Shown piece after piece: positions 6,941 through 10,498 of a DNA stretch of 10,498 nucleotides. The stretch is from the NCBI GenBank assembly GCA_013042895.1, contig JABDPD010000353.1:1-10498 (forward strand), read 5' to 3'. Position 1 is the stretch's first letter; the number at the start of each line of letters is the position of its first letter. This stretch comes from Boseongicola sp. Lineage in GTDB: Bacteria > Pseudomonadota > Alphaproteobacteria > Rhodobacterales > Rhodobacteraceae. The notes beneath the pieces are model-generated. The model did not search any database, was not told the DNA's origin, and saw only the letters and a program-made list of their open reading frames with translations. Position numbers and translations under genes: made by a program.

Positions 6941-8074
6941 CTAGCCAATCAGGGGCGACCAGTTCCCCGAAGTCTCATCGTAGTGCTTCTTCAATCGGAT
7001 CAACGCGATTCGTAGTACTATCTTGCCAGACCGAGCAGACCACCCCATCCGCTTCTCGGTCGCCTCTATGCCTTCCAGGAAACAACAGCACCGTAACACC
7101 GCGTCACCAAGCCCAGGGCCGAGATCGCTCAAAGCTTCCGTTACCCGCGCCCGCGCAGCATCCGAGCCGCCTGCGAACCCAGATGTGGCAAAATCTGCCT
7201 TGCCACCCGAGGTCAAAAACCGGTCCCAGTTCTGCGCCACTCTTGGCCCAAGCTGCGCCAACTCGAAGTCTTCCCGAAGACGCTCCCCCGCCGCCACCAA
7301 ATCCGAAGACAAAAACGGCTCTCCCGATTTATCCTTACGTCGAGCCAAAGACAAAAGTGGACTTTCTGCCGCGTTATACCGAACCCGTCGCCGCGAACCG
7401 CTGTCGTCGCGCTGCAAGCGTTCGCCATGCTCACCGTGCTGAGCCGCAAAGGCATTCGCATCCTCACCAAACCCGGCCCGCGAGGCCTCATCCTCTGCCA
7501 GAAAACGCTTCAAGGCGTGCCGACCCGCCGTGCTGATCCGATAACGCTTGATGCGACTGTCGGAATGCAACTCCACCCAGTCCTTCAACGCAAGCGCCTC
7601 CGCGAGAGGCCGCTCGATAACAGCTGTCCGCAGTGTCTGCCCGCATGCATCCTCACGCACTATGACCGCCTTCTCCATTTCTTCAGCTATAGCCAGACAA
7701 GCCCCGGGCTCATTCAACCGTCTCAATATGCGAGGCGCCTCAGCCCGAATTTCTGCCTCGTCCGGCATCACAACTTCTTTGGTCTTTACAGCAATGGTCA
7801 TAGTGTCTTCGTCCTCGACGTCCCTAATGGCCGCGCCCACAGCACCTTGCGTCGATCCCAAACGGGTCAGAGCAAGATCCACCAGAAAGTCATCGCGGCG
7901 TGTTTCATAACGGCGCACCTGGCGCAGAATAGTCGAGGCATGACACCCCGCCTCCCGTGCAAGCGACCGGATCGACCGGCCCTGCTGCGTATGAGCGAGA
8001 TATCGGCGCACTTCTTCAGGCACCCATGCCGGGCCTTGAAAGGTGTTCTCTGTCTCACACAAACGTTGCATCAT
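6941..8074 (-). CDS. DUF6456 helix-turn-helix regulator, probable GafA-type gene transfer agent activator
   Basis: A 377-residue cytoplasmic DNA-binding protein (numbering from the chosen ATG). Residues about 32-57 ([21 protein letters not shown] and following) form a helix-turn-helix; about 112-192 look like a winged-helix domain ending [18 protein letters not shown] charged linker follows, then a DUF6456 domain from about 233, starting [16 protein letters not shown] and ending in [19 protein letters not shown] and [18 protein letters not shown], a second helix-turn-helix reminiscent of sigma-70 region 4. From memory this layout is that of GafA of Rhodobacter capsulatus, which directly activates the gene transfer agent promoter, and of the split GafY/GafZ pair in Caulobacter. 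A TTG at 8083 would add three residues, but ATG at 8072-8074 or 8069-8071 sits better behind GGAG. It is divergent from a DUF6477 gene, which is the expected partner. GafA identity is inferred; the domain call is firmer. Confidence 0.8.
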   Translation of the reverse strand: MMQRLCETENTFQGPAWVPEEVRRYLAHTQQGRSIRSLAREAGCHASTILRQVRRYETRRDDFLVDLALTRLGSTQGAVGAAIRDVEDEDTMTIAVKTKEVVMPDEAEIRAEAPRILRRLNEPGACLAIAEEMEKAVIVREDACGQTLRTAVIERPLAEALALKDWVELHSDSRIKRYRISTAGRHALKRFLAEDEASRAGFGEDANAFAAQHGEHGERLQRDDSGSRRRVRYNAAESPLLSLARRKDKSGEPFLSSDLVAAGERLREDFELAQLGPRVAQNWDRFLTSGGKADFATSGFAGGSDAARARVTEALSDLGPGLGDAVLRCCCFLEGIEATEKRMGWSARSGKIVLRIALIRLKKHYDETSGNWSPLIG

Positions 8075-8130
8075 GGGCTCCAATTCATCGGGATCGAAGT
8101 CTCAAACCGCCAAATACGCAGCGCTTCGCG

Positions 8131-8160
8131 ATCTTAGCAGAAATCAACCTTTAGTTGCAA
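8131..8160 (-). promoter_or_regulatory. Candidate promoter of the DUF6456 regulator gene
   Basis: On the minus strand TTGCAA (8155-8160), an 18-base spacer and TAAGAT (8131-8136) each match 4 of 6 consensus bases. The implied start near 8124 would give a leader of about 50 bases. Confidence 0.35.
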
Positions 8161-8163
8161 TTC

Positions 8164-8179
8164 TTTCTAAAGAGTTAAC
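8164..8179 (+). promoter_or_regulatory. Degenerate CtrA-like site
   Basis: TTTC-N7-TTAAC at 8164-8179 resembles the CtrA consensus TTAA-N7-TTAAC with a poor left half. It lies just upstream of the candidate -35 of the DUF6456 promoter, a position suited to activation. A separate half-site-like TTAACCA is at 8294-8300. Both are short enough to arise by chance in this AT-rich spacer. Confidence 0.2.
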
Positions 8180-8198
8180 AAACCCGACGGAAATGAGA

Positions 8199-8227
8199 TT
8201 GAACATCTAAATCTAAACAACTGTAAA
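8199..8227 (+). promoter_or_regulatory. Candidate promoter of the DUF6477 gene
   Basis: TTGAAC (8199-8204), a 17-base spacer and TGTAAA (8222-8227) match 4 of 6 consensus bases each with ideal spacing. The region is AT-rich and carries the short tandem ATCTAAATCTAA in the spacer. The leader would be about 80 bases. Confidence 0.35.
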
Positions 8228-8314
8228 CACGGGCGAACGCAGAAAACTCGCCGCAAGCAACACACGTTTAGGTTGCGTTATGCCATGACCAGATTAACCA
8301 AAGGAAACTTTTTC

Positions 8315-8614
8315 ATGGCTGACACTCTCACACATATTGAAACACTTCGCCGCCCCCGCTTGCTAATCAGGGCTGCGCGCCACGGGCTGACGAACTACAG
8401 CCGCGAACGCACGCTTTCTCGGCTTTTGACCACACCGCAAAAAACAGCGGATGGCGTGTTAAGTGATCTCATGCGCACAGAAGCCGAGATAGAAGCCACG
8501 CGCAAAAATGGCGACGTAGCCTACTCAGTGACACGCCATCTCGAAGTGCTTATCGCTTTGATGGGAGAAGCACGGCTTATGCTTTCGCGCAGCCGCGCAC
8601 CCGAAGGGATCTAG
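8315..8614 (+). CDS. DUF6477 family protein
   Basis: A 99-residue basic, soluble, probably all-helical protein with no signal peptide or membrane segment. The family look is clear at the N-terminus (THIETLRRPRLLIRAARHGL, then YSRERTLSRLL) and in the C-terminal AYSVTRHLEVLIALMGEARL block. I chose ATG 8315-8317 because Shine-Dalgarno AAAGGA precedes it by 9 bases and because it gives the family's usual start; the in-frame ATG at 8285 and the upstream codon at 8273 would put this Shine-Dalgarno inside the gene. Its biochemical function is unknown to me. It is divergent from the DUF6456 regulator, and I recall that homologues accompany that regulator in Rhodobacterales (rcc01866 beside rcc01865/gafA in R. 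capsulatus), where the pair affects gene transfer agent production. Its stop overlaps that of the MttB-like gene on the other strand at CTAG 8611-8614. Confidence 0.8.
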   Translation: MADTLTHIETLRRPRLLIRAARHGLTNYSRERTLSRLLTTPQKTADGVLSDLMRTEAEIEATRKNGDVAYSVTRHLEVLIALMGEARLMLSRSRAPEGI

Positions 8615-10155
8615 CCAAACGCGTCCGGCTCAGACGCCTTCTTTTCAGCCACAAAAGCCATCAAAGCCTCACGCGTCGCTGGATCCATCGGCGGCGCCTG
8701 ATAGTCCCCAAGCAGCTTTTCGACACGCGCGCCGGCCAACGCAACCGTATCGCGCTCGCCCTCTTCAGCCCATTGCTCGTATGGTTTGTAGTCCAGCAAA
8801 TCCGTGCGCCAGAAGGCTTCCTTGAAGTTCGCCTGCGTATGAGCACACCCAAGATAATGTCCGCCCGGGCCCACTTCGCGTATCGCATCCATGGCTTGTC
8901 CGTTCTCCGACACATCCACGCCCCGCGCCAAATGATGCAGGGTGCCCAACTGATCGGCGTCCATCACAAATTTCTCAAAGCTCGCAACCAAACCGCCTTC
9001 AAGCCAGCCCGCCGCGTGCAACATGAAGTTTACACCTGACATCAAGCCAACGTTGAGCGAATTAGCCGTCTCGTAAGCCGCCTGCGCATCCGGCAGTTTC
9101 GAGCCACAAAAAGAGCCCGCTGAGCGATAGGGCAACCCAAGCCGCCGCGCGATCTGCCCCATACCATAGGTAATATGCGCCGCCTCAGGCGTGCCAAACG
9201 TTGGCGCGCCAGAGTTCATATCAATCGAGGTCACAAACGCCCCTGCAATCACCGGCGCACCAGCGCGGATTAACTGCGAATAAGCGACGCCTGCCAATAC
9301 CTCTGCAGTCACCTGAGTCAAAGTTCCGGCAACGCTCACTGGCGCCATCGCACCACCGACAATGAACGGCGAAATAATCGCCGCCTGGTTGTTTGAGGCA
9401 TATACCTCCAACGCGCCCATCATTGTGGAATCAAATGTCAAAGGTGAGTTGATGTTGATGAGCGACGTCATCACAGTGTTCTGAGCGACAAAATCCGCCC
9501 CAAACAGAATCTTGCACATATCCACGGAATCCTGTGCGCGACTCGGCTCCGTCACGGACCCCATGAACGGCTTATCCGACAATGTCATATGCGCCAGCAA
9601 CATATCCAAGTGCCGCTTGTTCACCGCAACATCCGTCGGTTCGCAGACCGTTCCACCTGAGTGATGCAACCACTTCGACATATACGCGAGCTTCACGAAC
9701 TTCTGGAAATCTTCCATCGTCGCATAACGCCGTCCGCCGACCACATCGCGCACAAACGGCGGGCCATAAACCGGTGCGAGCACCAGATTGCGTCCGCCAA
9801 TCTCAACACTGCGCTCCGGGTTACGAGCATGCTGTACGTAAGATGAAGGCGCCGTCTCGCAAAGCTTGCGCGCGAGGCCCTTTGGAAGGCGCACCCGCTC
9901 TCCGTCCACGTCTGCGCCCGCTTTTTTCCAGCGCTTCAACGCTTCCGGGTTGTCAACAAACGCCACACCGATCTCTTCAAGGACAGTCTCGGCGTTTGCC
10001 TCAATGACAGCCAAGGCCTCTTCGTCAAGAACCTCAAAGTTCGGAATATTGCGCTCAATATACTTGGCAACTTCTATCCGCACTGCCGTGCGTTCTGCGC
10101 GCCGCGCTGCACCACCGCCGCCACGCGCCCGCCGCCGTCCACCAACCTCAGACAT
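8611..10155 (-). CDS. Trimethylamine methyltransferase (MttB) superfamily protein, non-pyrrolysine type
   Basis: A 514-residue TIM-barrel protein of the MttB superfamily, whose members move methyl groups from quaternary or tertiary amines to a corrinoid protein. Archaeal MttB uses pyrrolysine encoded by an in-frame UAG; here the frame has no internal stop, so it belongs to the larger non-pyrrolysine branch, which includes glycine betaine methyltransferase MtgB. Family-like blocks are KPFMGSVTEP (195-204), ININSPLTFD (233-242), SGSFCGSKLPDAQAAYE-type sequence at about 345-361 and the tail HTQANFKEAFWRTDLLDYKPYEQW at about 439-462. The N-terminus is Arg/Gly-rich (GGRRRARGGGGAARRAERTA). ATG at 10153-10155 follows GGAG by 9 bases; GTG one codon earlier is an equally possible start, and the 58-codon longer frame is unlikely. 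No corrinoid protein or reactivase gene is adjacent, so the substrate cannot be told. It is divergent from guaA. Confidence 0.88.
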   Translation of the reverse strand: MSEVGGRRRARGGGGAARRAERTAVRIEVAKYIERNIPNFEVLDEEALAVIEANAETVLEEIGVAFVDNPEALKRWKKAGADVDGERVRLPKGLARKLCETAPSSYVQHARNPERSVEIGGRNLVLAPVYGPPFVRDVVGGRRYATMEDFQKFVKLAYMSKWLHHSGGTVCEPTDVAVNKRHLDMLLAHMTLSDKPFMGSVTEPSRAQDSVDMCKILFGADFVAQNTVMTSLININSPLTFDSTMMGALEVYASNNQAAIISPFIVGGAMAPVSVAGTLTQVTAEVLAGVAYSQLIRAGAPVIAGAFVTSIDMNSGAPTFGTPEAAHITYGMGQIARRLGLPYRSAGSFCGSKLPDAQAAYETANSLNVGLMSGVNFMLHAAGWLEGGLVASFEKFVMDADQLGTLHHLARGVDVSENGQAMDAIREVGPGGHYLGCAHTQANFKEAFWRTDLLDYKPYEQWAEEGERDTVALAGARVEKLLGDYQAPPMDPATREALMAFVAEKKASEPDAFG

Positions 10156-10260
10156 CACACCATGCTCCGAAAAAAATGCGTTACACTCTTCAACCACACC
10201 CCCCACAAGCCTCAGCGCCAATTTACGGCCTCTGCCACGCGAAAACGACATGCCAGCTTC

Positions 10261-10279
10261 TTCTTGGCAAAAATACTCC
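10261..10279. other. Conserved-looking intergenic motif between the MttB-like gene and guaA
   Basis: TTCTTGGCAAAAATACTCC lies in the 201-base divergent spacer (10156-10356). Closely similar strings (reverse-complement core GGAGTATTTTTGCCAAGAAG) are, as I recall, very frequent in intergenic DNA of Rhodobacterales; their role is unknown to me. The rest of this spacer shows no convincing promoter hexamers for either gene and no clear hairpin. Confidence 0.35.
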
Positions 10280-10356
10280 AGGGAAGTGCCGATAGGTACT
10301 CGGGCAGAGCCCCAAACCACCTTGCACAAGTCGCCCCCCGCGCCTAATCAGCGAGC

Positions 10357-10498
10357 ATGACAAATAAAGCCCATGACCGCCTCCTCATCATCGACTTCGG
10401 CAGCCAGGTGACGCAGCTCATCGCGCGCCGCCTGCGCGAACTCAACGTCTATTGCGAGATCCACCCGTTCCAGAAGGTGACGGAGGCGTTCCTTGCGG
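10357..10498 (+). CDS. guaA: GMP synthase (glutamine-hydrolysing), N-terminal fragment
   Basis: The first 47 codons of guaA, running off the right edge and absent as a complete gene. GuaA aminates XMP to GMP with glutamine in de novo purine synthesis. The visible part is the start of the class I glutamine amidotransferase domain: [19 protein letters not shown] (residues 8-26) is the highly conserved opening of GuaA, followed by [12 protein letters not shown]. The ATG at 10357-10359 gives the normal family N-terminus; the Shine-Dalgarno is weak (AGCGAG). The catalytic cysteine and the ATP pyrophosphatase domain lie beyond the window. Confidence 0.95.
   Translation, partial: MTNKAHDRLLIIDFGSQVTQLIARRLRELNVYCEIHPFQKVTEAFLA

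Noticed and set aside
8075..8083. TTG start three codons upstream for the DUF6456 regulator
   Set aside because: No Shine-Dalgarno before TTG, while GGAG overlapping it is well placed for the tandem ATG codons at 8069-8074.
7023..8137. Long plus-strand frames across the DUF6456 gene
   Set aside because: They are antisense shadows of a well-supported minus-strand gene, Ser/Pro/Arg-rich and without any recognisable domain.
10156..10329. 58-residue N-terminal extension of the MttB-like protein
   Set aside because: No ribosome-binding site supports it and the sequence is unlike the family; GGAG precedes the GTG/ATG at 10153-10158.

Overview
The window looks like a chromosomal segment of an alphaproteobacterium of the order Rhodobacterales (Roseobacter/Rhodobacter type). 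The basis is protein-level recognition: LipA, PgpA, CinA, the RatA/COQ10-like protein and GuaA all read like their Rhodobacterales versions. A DUF6456 regulator beside a DUF6477 protein is, as far as I recall, a hallmark of that order. Base composition is GC-rich throughout except for the AT-rich spacer at about 8100-8315. I see no insertion sequence, tRNA, rRNA, CRISPR array or phage structural gene.

Layout, left to right: the 3' end of pgpA (phosphatidylglycerophosphatase A) is followed 2 bases later by a stand-alone CinA-type nicotinamide-nucleotide amidase. Then comes a monocistronic ammonium transporter (amt) ending in a good intrinsic terminator. A RatA/COQ10-family START-domain gene on the minus strand is divergent from hpt (hypoxanthine phosphoribosyltransferase, GTG start). 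Next are an unrecognised exported, probably beta-barrel protein, a cytochrome c'/c-556-type monoheme protein and a membrane-anchored diheme cytochrome c. lipA (lipoyl synthase) follows on the minus strand, convergent with the cytochrome gene. Upstream of lipA on the same strand is a 377-residue DUF6456 helix-turn-helix regulator. It is divergent, across an AT-rich 240-base spacer, from a 99-residue DUF6477 protein. The DUF6477 gene ends tail-to-tail (shared CTAG) with a non-pyrrolysine trimethylamine methyltransferase (MttB) superfamily gene. The start of guaA (GMP synthase) runs off the right edge.

How the pieces relate: pgpA-cinA form a coupled housekeeping pair. pgpA, cinA, the RatA/COQ10 gene and lipA are often close neighbours in this order; here amt, hpt and the cytochrome genes lie among them. 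hpt and guaA both serve purine nucleotide supply but are in separate transcription units. The two cytochrome genes probably form one electron-transfer unit without a linked dehydrogenase.

The most notable part is the DUF6456/DUF6477 divergent pair. The DUF6456 protein has the multi-domain layout I associate with GafA, the direct activator of the Rhodobacter capsulatus gene transfer agent (GTA), and the small DUF6477 protein resembles its genomic partner. If so, this window holds the remote regulatory locus of a domesticated phage-like DNA-transfer system whose structural cluster lies elsewhere. That assignment rests on memory of the families and needs a database search.
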